From: Thunnus maccoyii
Lineage: Eukaryota > Chordata > Actinopteri > Scombriformes > Scombridae
DNA length: 64,000 nt
NCBI RefSeq assembly: GCF_910596095.1
Contig: NC_056534.1
Coordinates: forward strand, 36,131,588-36,195,587
Direction: 5' to 3'
Below are positions 50,401-62,700 of this stretch, in pieces (the stretch's first letter is position 1; every line of letters begins with the position of its first letter). The notes beneath the pieces were generated by a model. The model did no database searches. It had not been told where the DNA came from and saw only the letters and a list, made by a program, of their open reading frames with translations. Position numbers and translations under genes: made by a program.

Positions 50401-53400
50401 TGACAGCTTTGACGACTCTTGTTCACTGGGAGAAAAGAGGATCATTTTAAAGTAATATAAGGCTTGCAGACCAAAAGAAATGATGCAAAAGAGACCATTA
50501 AGAACGCTTGATTACATTTTCAAGTTCAGCAAATGACTCGCTCTCTGTGAGGATTGTCAACTGAATCTCCAGTGAATTTTAAGTTGATTTACATGGAAAG
50601 GAAGGTAATTATTCCAAAAACTTTGGAAAATAACTGGCATTTTGCATCTGCATTAATTACCATTAACTAACAGGTACTAGATTTACCTTTTGCACTGTTC
50701 CCATGATGCACTCAGGCTGGCAGCATCCAGAGTTGACACCGGGGATTGATCAGCGGTGGGGGGCAGGTCTCTTTCAATGCCGCTGTCGTTGGACATGACT
50801 GAGAAGCGAGTCTTGTCAGATGGCATCAGGTCAGGTGACTCATCCAGCTCAAAGTCCTCCTGCTCCGGGCTGAGGGAGAACTGATCCGACATGGAGCTGG
50901 ATCGAAACCACTTGGCCAGCTCTCGCCCTGTCAGCACATTAACATGTGGATCAGGAGTCTCACATGGAGTAAGACAAAGCATAGAGATACAACACACACA
51001 ACACTTTGTCCTTTCAATAACTGTCTCAGCTGCTTTTCACTGATGGCTGTCATACCTCATGTGGACTTAGCTTCACTAAGTGCTAAGTTTAATCATAGAC
51101 AGACCACAGACATGAGTTTTCTGCCATGTGTAACTGCTTTGCTATGGAGCTGCAGGGTACACACACCTGGTCTTCCTCTGGGAAAGAACTCCAGTTCATC
51201 AACAGGGGAGGAAGCTCTGTGTGTAACATTAAAACACTACTGCTTCCATCTGAGGAATCAATTCACACATTTGGTCACCTCCTGCCTTGTGATCCCTCAG
51301 CATTTAATGCTTGTTAATGCAGCGCTACATACAGTGCATAGGCAATAATCGTTGTCCTTTATTTACATTAAGCAATGTTTTTTAGTATACAGTAATCTTA
51401 TTCAACATATTAAGCAGTACAGTGTTTTATTTTTAATGAAACTGCTTCATCTACTTCTACTTTAATCATTTCCAACATCCAAGTTACACTGAATAATTTA
51501 TGCTAATTGTCTAATAAGGCTACTGTCAGTGAATAAACTTTAATTTATCAAGCATTTAACTCTTTGTGAAGTGATAATAAAACTTGGCATCTACATGTGA
51601 TGCTCTTAAACACTACAAAATATATTATATTTGCTGCAAAGAACAAAATGAGTCGGTGAAGTTAGAGAAATTATCCCAAGTAAAAGTTTTCATCTGTATT
51701 TTGGGTACATTTTCCCTTTATTTCAGGTTTCTTCAGTTCAGTTTTCTACAGTTTTAGTCTTATTCAGCTCAGCTGACAGGTAGTAACAACTTCCTCTAGA
51801 CCCCCCACAATGTGCAGAGCCACTCACAGATATCCAGATCCTCTGTCCACAAGTGGAAGCTCATCTCTGGGTTGGGGAGAGGGCAGTCATACAGGGGTCC
51901 TTTTGACAATGGCTCTGCAATAAACACACATACATACAGAGGAAGAGAGAAAGAGGAAAAGACCAAAACTGTCACAATGACACTCAAAACAAAACAACCC
52001 CCCCCCCCCCCCCCCCCCACCCCCCACTTCCTCTCTGTCCATCCCTCCTCAGTCTCCCAGCTGGGATGAGGGGGGGAGCAGGTTCATCAGACATGATAAT
52101 AGCGGGGAAAAGAGTGTATGTCACGGAAATAGATATCCGGAAAATTAAAAAAAAACAGACAATTGACTGCCACAGAGGAAACCAATAGATAGAAGCAAGG
52201 TCACATATTTGATCTCAGCTGAACAGCTGGCGTGTGAAGCACAGAAAACATGTCCATCACCTGCCATGTGTCCTCCAACAGTTCACCAAACACCACTGCA
52301 CTTGCTTAGCAGCACAGATTACTGATTATGTGTTTCAGCAAAAGTAGAAATAGTGATACAAATGCATTTTTCAATATGCTCTATAGCAGAATAGCTTTGA
52401 GTTGCAACATTTTTCAGTAGAGAGGCAAGTTAAACATCATAAGCTTGAGCCAAAGGACTATTTCCATGTCACCTTAGATTCATCTTTACACTGCATTCAT
52501 TTTATGACTTAAGTGGTTTTAATTTCATGCAACTAAACAGCACATCACCCTCATGTTTGGTCCACTTAATGCGGATCATTTTGCATGGTCAGAATGCATT
52601 TTACGAGTTCATATCAACATTAACAATAACAGATGACACAGTAACATCCTCGTCTCGTCATTTCTCTTTTTCCATTTGACTCCTGTCTGTTACGTAACCA
52701 GATATTACTGTGGTTCATGTGGTTCTCCCCCCTTCACTGATGTTTAGCTAAACCAATAAGTTGACTTATGCCTATAACACACAGCTGCTCTGAGAGCGGC
52801 TCACATATTCTCTGCTTTGCAAACTCAGCTTTGTTGCATTTCCTTTTCAGAGAGCCCCCCACCTGAATCTGTGTCAGTGACAATCTCACTGTACAGCTGC
52901 TGAAGACGGCTCCGCAACGTTCCACCGTCCCCCCTGCCGCCATCCTCCACGCTCTGCTCTAGAGTCGCCAGCACTTCCTGAAAGTACGGCTCAACATCAT
53001 GACCCATGTCCTGTCACAAAACACACAAACACATGTGGGTGAACACACATGCACACGGGAAGATAAACACACACAGACTATTAATAGCAGAGGGGTGAAG
53101 GGTCCCCGGTGTGTGTGTGTATGTCTGCCCTCATGTGTGTCCTGCTGAGGTGTTACTTTAGGACCGGTGCCAGGAGACACTTCCACCATGCAGCACAGAC
53201 AACAGACACATTCATTTGGGGAAGGTACTCTTTATTTCTAATCCAGGTGCTGCTATAATATACTGCTATAACCAAAAACAATCAAATGATTGTTAAACAG
53301 ATTAGATATTAAACAGATTTAGTCTGATAGAGCACATTCTCACATTCATAAAGACAATCAATTAATGGGTTAATAATTGAAAGAGAAAATAGTAAGTATG

Positions 53401-56400
53401 CGGAAAAGCTGTTACATTTACTTTGCAAAGCATTGTGAGTCCAAAGTTTGTAGGAGAAGTAGATAGGCGGGGAAAAGCTGCAATCAACAAACACACAAAG
53501 CATAATAGCAGTGAAAACGACAACGATAGAGGATACAATACAACGGACAAGAAAGGAAAAAAGAGAACTGAAAGGAGAAGGCAAAGCGTGAGCAAAAAGC
53601 AAACAGTATTGCACGATTCCACTGACCTTCAGGGCCTGAGCCAGCTTCATCCCGTGGCACTGCTCTGCTCCTAAACCAGCCTGTATGGAGTGTTGGACCA
53701 CAGTCCGCATGTGATCTAAAGGACTTAGAAATCCACCTGAAGCTGAAGCAGACGCCTCAATATCACCCAACAGGACTTGTGCCAAGGGATCAGTAAAGAC
53801 CTCTGGGTCAGCCAGGACAAATACCCTGCAGGAATTTACATGAGAGGTTTGAGTAATGACCAGGGAAGGCAGGTTGACTAAAAGAAAATAAAATCAGCCG
53901 CCTTAGTAAATCTTCAATTTTCTGAGGCGTCTGTGTGTCTGTGTCCGTACAAACAGACATGTGATGCATTATTTAGTTATGACCTACCTCTCCTGAAAGG
54001 GATAGTGCTCATTTCTTAGTTTCTGCTCAGCTATGACCATCCTCTGGTACATCAGACCTGTGGATCAGAGTGGCGTTGAATGACAGTATGCGGTGGCAGA
54101 ATCTCCATTAACTGACGCATGCTTGATGAATGCAAAATGTATTTAATACACTGACGTGGGGGGACAAAGAAACATCATAAAAACCATAATATGTTTTTCC
54201 ATTGTATGATGTTCCTTGCTGCAGGACTGTGGAGGGCTGAGTCAAAGAAGAAATGCGCCCACCTAGTCTGACTGGCTGCTGAGCTCTGCAGTATCAGCTG
54301 CTTCCAGTCACATCTCTCTGGCTGCATTTTTTTTCTTCTTTCATTGTTGTTTGGTTTAATTTAGCTTTTATCTTTAATCTTTTTGTTTGGTAAAAATAAA
54401 TCTTTACAATCAGGAAGCATATTCGCTCTCCCTTTTTGCCGTTCTTTGAACTGAGTTAGAACACAAAGGACATAATTGCACTGTCAACAGTATGTGTAAT
54501 AGATAATTCATGTTTTGGTTCACCTGTCTTCATGGGAAATGACGGTATACAAGCACATCATCATAACAACACATCATTGTCATAGAGACACATATCAGCT
54601 GGTGGTTGAACTAACGCTAGGCTTGGGGAGAGGACAGGAGTAAAGACGGCCTGATACCGAGGCTTGTCAGGTCATAAAACATGCCTGCAAGTTTTATAGA
54701 ATACTATATAATTCATCTCTAAACAATTACAGGCTATAAATGCTGAGTGTGCTGTACGATGCTGATTTAGCAGCTGGAGCTTCTTAATCTGTGAGTTCTG
54801 AAGTCAGTGAACCCGGATAGAAATGAACCGATCACCTCTAGTTTTAAATTTCAAACTACAGCAAGAGTTGAATAATACCTGGAATGAAGCGTTCAGTTTT
54901 GATCTGTCTGGTGTAGCTGAGGCCTACAGTGCAGTACGGATGAGGGAAAGTCAGGAGTCTCTTGCAAAAGTCATAAACCCGCTTGTACAGTTCATCAGGA
55001 ATGTAGGCTGTCTGGAATTTGAAAAAAACACACACAAGTAGAGGTTACAACTAATGCTGGTAAGGAAAACAATTTACCGATTTCCTTTTACGGTTAGCGA
55101 ACGGTAATTATTGTTGCTAAAATATGAGGAAAAACTACATGTGATTAAACATCGTAATTTCAAGGAACCACTTCCTTGTTCATATTTGTTCCTGGAGTGA
55201 AAACAAACACGTTCTCCTGTTTGATACTGTTTCAAGTAGCACTGATGGAAAGTCCAACATTTCATGCCTTTTAAGCAATGCATACATCATTTTCTGACAT
55301 ACTGACTCAAGAATATTTTTGATCAATAAAGCAACGTGTCAGTCTGGTGGATATATACTATAGATTTATCTTCCAACCAATCAGGATAACTTTACATATT
55401 CAATGATATAGATTGCTTGTAAGAGAGTAACAGGACAGATAGATGACCTACCCAGTATGGCTCTGTAGTGTAAATCAGTGTATAGAAGTAAGAATGAACT
55501 AATGTGAGGCAGCTTTTTCACAACAATGTGGCGAGAACACCGTACCTGAATGATGGCGTACATGAGTGTGTGGAGCAGAGGGATGATGTATTTGCGAGAG
55601 TCCCATCTCTCAGCCTGCGGAGAAAACACACACTATAGACTGAGGACTGTACACTGCTAGAGTCAATCAATCCATTAATCCATTAATCCATAATCAACAT
55701 AAAATGAAACATAACGTCATAATGTCAACAGGACTATAGCAGAGGTCACGTACCTTCTCCAGCTCCTTTATCAGCACCCACACCAGAGATAAGCTGTTGG
55801 CAGGATTGTTTTGAACCTTTTTATGAAGCGTCCATCTCAGCATGCCTGCACACAGACACAGACGCATTCACACACACATGAGCCATTAACAGATGCACAA
55901 TTTCCACAGCACTGAACACAAACTTGCTAAATGTGTCACTCTTTTCTCCATGACACTGCTAATTCAATATATATCTGATGACTAACAACCGAACAGCCCT
56001 CATACTGCTGACATGGCTAAATATTCCACTATGACAGTGACGCTAGAAATCTGGCTTCGTTAAATATCTGTCTAGGGTGGAAAAGTTTACGAGAAGGATT
56101 CAGATTGAGTTTTGGATTACTGTCAGAAAAATACAAAAAACAGGAGAACAACTGAGTTTCCTCTGAAAAACCACCATGACTATTAAACCACTGTAATGTG
56201 AATACATAATCTACATGGTCACTTTCTGAAAACTCTTAACCACAAGTTAAGTGATATAAAGAGTTGTTTGTGACTTATGTGTGAGACAATAGCAAAGACA
56301 GATAGAACTGCCTTAGTACTGAGAGGAAGTTCTTCATATCTGGTGGTGACATGTTCTGGTGTAGTAGATCATATTTTTACCTTTGTTGAGACAGTCTGGA

Positions 56401-57765
56401 GCCACTTTGTGGTCCGTTTCTTTGGGCAGCACAGCCTGGATGCTGCGGTACAGTTCTGGCTCTGGAACTGTGGGGGAGCAGCCGGCTGAAAATAAAGTCG
56501 AGAGTTTAGGCGTTAAAGTACAATATGAGAAGGTTTTGCTTTGAGTTTAACACAGCATGAAATCTTCTTGATGCATTCTTTTTCTACTAGGAATGTAACC
56601 GTATACATTTGCGTCACTGAGCACAGTGTGTGTTACCTGTTGGCTCCATGCTGCACAGACTGCTTGCGTTATCCCAGGGGGCCTTGTTGGTCATGTCTTA
56701 CACGCATTGTGGGTCTATTAACTGTAATCAAGAAGAAGACATAGACAGGAAGTGTCACTCATGTTCTGTCAGATGGGCAGTCTCTGACTTTTGGCTTCTG
56801 ACAGTGAATGTGGTTAAGTGGTGTGAAATTAAACATATATGTTCGATGGAACTATTATAAAAATCTATTTCTGTGTTCACAGGAAGGCTGACTAGAATAT
56901 CATAAATATGTCTCTCCTCTCAATGTTTCTCTTTTGATATTGATGTGTGAAATATGGCACCTCTAGTTTAAACCTGTGTAGTTACTGCTGAGGGACAAAA
57001 CCGAAAGCTCAGTGTCTAAAGTCCCTTCCACACACCCCCACCTCCACAAACACTTATACACACCTACCAGCATGTACTCATGCTTAGCAGGTGACAAAAG
57101 GTGCCCAACAGTGGTAAAGACCATTCCTATAAATGACTTTGACTCTTTTCAACCCTCACTTCCATTATCGCAGGTCCCACACAGGCTTGTGAGTCACCTC
57201 TTACACCTCCACAATATAAATTTATAGTGGAAATTGGCCAAAGCAACCTGAGCGAAAATTGCCCTCATGGCATGCGCTCTTTCAGATCCTTTACCATCGG
57301 ATAGATAGAGCCGACAAATTAAATGTAAGACCGTCAAAACCACAACAAACATTAATCGCTAACTGCCGAGGGAAATGCAGTTTCCTGTCACAATTTATAA
57401 ATACCTCACTTCTTATATACACAGAGAGAAGTAGATCAGATTATTTTGTTGCTTCGGCCCTTCTTGGATGAATTCTTAAAAAGCTCCACTCCGCTCTACT
57501 CTAAACATACTGAACATGAATCAGAGAGCTCATGAAGCTGATCATCATCATCATAAGAGCCCAGAGTTACAGAAACAAATCATATCCGAAACAGCTTGAA
57601 ACCTATTTGCTTCATGGAACTGATTAATTAACTTCTTATCCACTAGTTAAAATAAATCAGCGTGTCTGAACATACAGCTGTAAACACCACACGAGGCGAA
57701 AAGTAGAGAAAACATTACATAAACTTACCCTGCTCTGTACAGACGCGGACCGAACAGTCCTGCAT
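44473..57765 (-). CDS. pik3r6: PI3K-gamma regulatory subunit 6 (p84/p87PIKAP), 20 coding exons
   Basis: Exons in transcript order: 57765-57729, 56485-56381, 55845-55754, 55614-55546, 55011-54879, 54057-53988, 53825-53627, 53010-52863, 51914-51828, 50927-50687, 50425-50138, 49467-49368, 48852-48730, 46799-46692, 46538-46436, 46280-46216, 46108-46018, 45904-45843, 45693-45587, 44629-44473. Total 2385 nt, 794 aa; human is about 754. Family hallmarks in order: [24 protein letters not shown] and [10 protein letters not shown] in the N-terminal p110-gamma-binding half; [25 protein letters not shown]; then [45 protein letters not shown], and the tail [12 protein letters not shown]. The protein binds p110-gamma and couples it to G-beta-gamma and Ras in leukocytes and heart. 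PIK3R5 (p101) fits less well in the [11 protein letters not shown] segment and tail. Exon 11 encodes a Gly/Arg-rich low-complexity insert ([13 protein letters not shown]) that I do not recall in human. Whether this is the a or b teleost copy cannot be told. Confidence 0.96.
51998..52025 (+). repeat. C homopolymer tract, 21 C + A + 6 C
   Basis: It lies in intron 8 of pik3r6 and so is a G run in the pre-mRNA, with G-quadruplex potential. It begins about 85 bases upstream of the exon 9 acceptor. Confidence 0.9.
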
Positions 57766-57824
57766 GTATCTGACATCCACACACCGCACTCTCAGTAGCA
57801 AAACTAACCAGTGTGTAACAGAGG

Positions 57825-57826
<2 letters not shown>

Positions 57827-57881
<55 letters not shown>
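57827..57881 (+). repeat. GA dinucleotide repeat just upstream of the pik3r6 start
   Basis: About 27 GA units, 62-116 bases before the pik3r6 ATG, thus in its 5' UTR or promoter. It reads as CT in the sense orientation of pik3r6. Confidence 0.92.
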
Positions 57882-57883
<2 letters not shown>

Positions 57884-57976
57884 TGTCACAGGCGAGCGAG
57901 GGCGACAATTCATTGGTGGGTGCATTTCCTCTTGTGTGTGAGGGCATGAGTGAGGTAGTGACAGGGGATGAGAGCG

Positions 57977-57977
<1 letters not shown>

Positions 57978-58028
<51 letters not shown>
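57978..58028 (+). repeat. GT dinucleotide repeat upstream of pik3r6
   Basis: About 25 pure GT units, some 215-265 bases before the pik3r6 ATG, separated from the GA repeat by about 95 bases. Confidence 0.92.
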
Positions 58029-58029
<1 letters not shown>

Positions 58030-59345
58030 GGTGCCAGCGGCGTGGAAGGGGGGAGGCGGGGAGAAGAAAAAAGGGGGGAGAGAGTGTTCGTGTGTGCAGG
58101 TGTCGGAGTGAGAGTCATAACCTGTTTGAGTGTTTAGTTGGCTCAAAGCTGAATGGTGGATTTGTTTCCGTTTTCTGACTCACGACTGATTTCTTTGCTT
58201 TTCTAAACTTTTGCTCGTGGCATTCGGCTCTCTTTCGTGTTCTCGCTCTCCCTATTCCTCACTCTCTGACACACACACACACACACAGACACACACACAC
58301 ACACATCAGGGGTCATTCCACAGGCCGTATGTGTACAATGAAAGGATTTAGTGCGATGGATTTAGCCTTGATCCCTCTAAGAAAAGCAGCACGTTCAAAA
58401 ACAGTGAGTTAACAGCGCTGCCTCAGCAGCTGAACGCTGCCTGTTTGACCACAAGTTTCCGGCTGCCTCTTGTGTATTCAGTCCCTGTCTCTCCGTCTCT
58501 CATTATCTCTCCCTGTTTACACCTTTTGTCAACTAACTGGTGCCCATTACGTAATATACATGACTCAAAAGATTTTGAGTCAATTTATTTTTCCTGTCAC
58601 TGTCTTTCTCTTTCACACATACACGGACAGAAATGAAAACATACTGGACTCTGCGCACACACACACACATGCACACGAAAGCCAAAACGTTCATGTGCAT
58701 TGCCTGCATGTCTCACCGCCGCCACACAGAGACACAAATTCTGTTTTTACCTTTTGCTAATAGAAACTATTAGTGCAGCGTAGGTTCTGACACACACGCA
58801 GCACTTCCTCTCTGTCAGAATGAGTGGGCGGGCGACACTATATTTAGAAAGACAGAGCGAGAGAGAGAGAGACAGTGTGAGAGAGAGACAGAGAGTCAAA
58901 AAAAGGCTTAAAAATAGATGCACCATATCATTCACTGCCTTTCCAAATAACTAGGTTGGAAAACCCATAGTCTGCAGAAAGTTCGCTGAACCCGTCAAAA
59001 CAAAGACAGCATCATCATAGCTTTTTGATTGTATATTATGCTTATATTAAACAAATTATTTAAATAAAAGACTTTTTTTGTGGTTGCACATTGAATAGAG
59101 AATTTGATGTCTTATGCATGATTTCATAGCAACTTTCCAGCATGTAACCCTGTCTTTACTGACGGTGTCTTCACTGGAATTGGAGATGTTAATATTTAAA
59201 TTTGTCTTTATGCAAAAAGACACAGTTTTATATTCGAGGATGGATTCGCAAGTTTTCAAGTCTCTCTTAAAATGACAGTCAGGAGCCCAAATGAACAGTG
59301 CAATGGGTTTTTCTTGCAATAATCATTCCTCCTGTTCATACTGGC

Positions 59346-59719
59346 TGTTAGAAGATCCCTTCATTATGCACTGACATTGTAAGTGATGGGGGCCAAAATC
59401 CTCAAGTTTATTTAAAGTTAATATGAAGCTTCAGATGTCCAAATGAGTCAAATCATGTTGATACCTTTCAATAATACGCTCTTTTTAGAGCCGATTCCCT
59501 ATTTTTGTTCCCTAAAAAATTCCTAATTTCGTCTTTCAACAGGGAAACACTGACCGAGGAAACACAAAGAGGGAATTTGATGCTAAAAAGACTGTAAGAC
59601 CCTCATGTAGGCTAATCTTCAGATAAACTTATAAATGCATTTTTGCACAAAATGACTATGTGAACACACTCCCATCACATACTGTGCATTGAAAGCACAT
59701 GAAGGGGATCTTTTAATAC
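59346..59719. mobile_element. Hairpin-type MITE, near-palindromic over its length
   Basis: The left end (GTTAGAAGATCCCTTCATTA ... GTAAGTGATGGG) matches the inverse of the right end (GTATTAAAAGATCCCCTTCA ... GTATGTGATGGG). Inner blocks also pair: CTCTTTTTAGAG and ATTCCCTATTTTTGTTCCC on the left with the inverse of GGAAACACAAAGAGGGAAT and CTAAAAAGACTG on the right. The two arms meet near 59535. I recognise it as a common fish foldback repeat but cannot name the superfamily; no clean target duplication was found. Confidence 0.6.
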
Positions 59720-62700
59720 TAACTCAGATTTTCCAGCAATGTCCTCCCGTCATTTTTATAAACAACACATGCACAGGAACGGTCAGGTATAGACTGCAAA
59801 ATCCCTGAGATGTTTTTAGTTACTGTGAGACGTTCCTTCCTGTCACAGGTGCCAATAACATCATCCAAATAACCCAGATCACTGCTAACAAACAGAGCAC
59901 AAGCAGAAAAGCTATTACAGGTACCAAGGCCACATGCCAATGAAACAAACTTCCGCTGCAACTGTTGACTATTTACGGTTGATGTGAATCAGTTCCTGAT
60001 CTTAGTTTCAGCTGCCGTACACATCCATCTACACCTTCCCCATGTGGGCAGCCGCCACCGCGCATGGCAGCGGTCAGCCAAACAAATCTCAAACAATGCG
60101 GCCAAATAGAAAACAGGAGCGCTCATTTCCGTTCAGGCATACTGCAGATATCTCAGAAAACAGGAAGGACCTGACAGCGATGTGTGGAAGTGCGTTCATA
60201 GAGCAAAACAGAGGTGGTGCTCAGGGTGCTGCAGCAGGGGTGGGCTTTTTATGTGTGCTTTTGCTTGATTGGAAATCCCCCAACCTAGGATAGCATGGGC
60301 TAAATCAAGACAGATAGGCCATATCGTCTTTCACATAGAGAGCTGGACATAGAGTGCGGAAAGCACCAGCAGCGTTTATCCCCCATAGGCTACATATAGC
60401 TGACAATACAAGTACAGGTAGAGAGTGGCGGCATTTGAATTTCCTGGAGGGGAAATTCATGTCTGGAAGGGACCTGTGTGCATGATGCGTTTAATGATCT
60501 GATGGTAAAAGTAGCATCATACCTTTAAGTTTTTCTTCTCTCTCTATATCAAATACGCTTGATACAGATCAGTTGTCATCTGTACAGCATGTCATCTTGC
60601 TGTACAGCCAACAGTGCATTTTTCATTTTTGATTATTATCTGAAACAATATAACCAAAACAGCAACTCAATGTTGTGGCATGCATGTGTGACACATGCAA
60701 AAGTTGCACAGAAACCCCTAAAACAGACAACTTTTAATTTAGTGTGAGCAACGGGGGATATCAATCAAAGTGATTTCCTGCATCAACATGCCGGACAATG
60801 TGAGGAAGTCCTCTTGGACTGGTGGATGAGTGTGTGTTTGTGCGCGCTTTTACGCATGCATGCGTGTGTGTGTGTGTGTGTGTGTGTAAACCTGCCTGGT
60901 CTGACTGACCAGGGATTATTTCCTCCCCAGGCCCTGCAAACGTCACACTAATGACCAAAATATGCAACAAAAAAGGTGAGTATGTCACAAAAAAAAAACC
61001 TCAATGAGAGTTGCTGACTGGGGGAGTTAGTATAAATACGGCATCCAATCACAAGGTGAAGATTTATGCTGCTGCTGGGGGCAGTGTGCTAAATCCATCA
61101 GGCGAGAGGAAGAGGGATAGGAAGAGGTAGCAATACAAAGGGGGTTTCCCGAGGTGTGTGTGTGTCGTGTGGGACCTCTTGTGGGGTCTGTGATGGTGTG
61201 AACTGGGTCGATTGGTCCATCAGGGGTCAGTTAAGGATGTGGCATTTAGGAAGGAATAGGCAGCCTGCGATTGTCAGGAAGTTTTGCACAAATACTATGT
61301 TGAAACAAAAATGCAGATGCAAGCTGATAGGCACACATATGCACACACACATACACACAGTCTATAATGGTAAATGTCATACTGCAGACACACATGGTAC
61401 AGTCCATCAAAGACATGAGCAGTGAGTTTCTACAATCTGAAACTCTCAACAGTAGTTTTCATTCCAATGTAGAACGTTTGCACCAAAACACTTTGTCGAT
61501 TTCCAACAGTTTTCTGCTTTCCTTGAGCGCAGCACTTGTGCGTGTGGGCCTTTATTGCAGAGATTTTCCGTCAGTGTTTTGGAATAGTGATTAGATTCAT
61601 TCTTTATGCATGAAATACTTCTAAATCCCTTCTTATTGAGGATAAAAACAGCTCTGAACAAAGAGAGTATTGTTACCATAGATACAGCTGTGGCCTCAGG
61701 CAGAAGGCCTGTGGATAACCAGAGAGCTGTGGGGAACATTGAGTGTGAATGATTTATGCTTTTCACTCAAACTCTTAATGAGACACAAGATATTTTTGTT
61801 ATACAGATGTTATTTAGTCATCGACTGCAGTTCTGACTGACTTTGGCTTAAAAGACCTTGTTTTTTTGGGCCACTTGGGAAAGAAGTGATGATGAATTTC
61901 CATTTTTTTTTTTTTTTTTTGCCTTAAAACTATTTACAGACTTCCTCTTGGACTTTTCAAAACATTGCTGTTAAGTGTACCTGTTCAAGTGCAATATTTA
62001 AGCCACATACAGTGAGTCTTTATATAAATAGTTAATAACCCTGCTTCAGTAATGGACAAAGTATGAGACATTCTGTAACCACATATTCTGAATATTCTGC
62101 AACTGACGTGTGTGGAAAAACAAACATGCTGAGGAAAAAAGTCAAAAGTGTGCAGACAAATGTGAGGATTCCTGTGGATTGTCCGTCTCACCACCCGGCA
62201 GACCTTATTTAGCAACTGTGGGCATAATGAGGAAACGCAATAACATAGTGGTAAAATTTCACAGAAGGTCACTGAGTGTAAGTGATCTATCTGCTACAAG
62301 CACAGGATGTACCAAATGCGTCACATCGACATGATCAGCAACGCAAATAGACACACACTTGGCGTGAAACAGCCTCAGCCACGATGGAGACTGCTTTCCA
62401 AGGAGCCCACAGGTACACAACCGTGCCAAGAAGTGTCGCCATTTGTTTTCTCATTCCTCACAGTGCAAACACAAGGGTGGTGTCTCAATGTGAAGAGAGT
62501 CTGCGGCTGTCTGCATCTTGGCAGCGTGTGGGATAAAGAGTGTTTTGCAATAACTTTGGGAAAGGCTGTCATTTACTGGAAAACCTCGGGTCAGCTTGTC
62601 TGGGAATACTTGCCAGTTGCAAGTTCCTCAACCGACTGTGCTGTTGTCAGAAATATCAAGTGACACATGAGTGCATGACTGTAAACATGAAGGGTTTTGC

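Noticed and set aside
44473-57765. Naming the gene pik3r5 (p101)
   Set aside because: The [11 protein letters not shown] segment, the [10 protein letters not shown] block and the short tail ending INTFAGIIN fit PIK3R6; the acidic repeat region of p101 is missing.
57804-58137. Overlapping open frames of 104 and 108 codons on both strands
   Set aside because: They are translations of the GA and GT microsatellites; the dipeptide repeats have no gene-like ends or splice support.
60042-60293. 83-codon + strand open frame in a GC-richer patch
   Set aside because: No domain, no good splice sites at the edges and no similarity I recognise.
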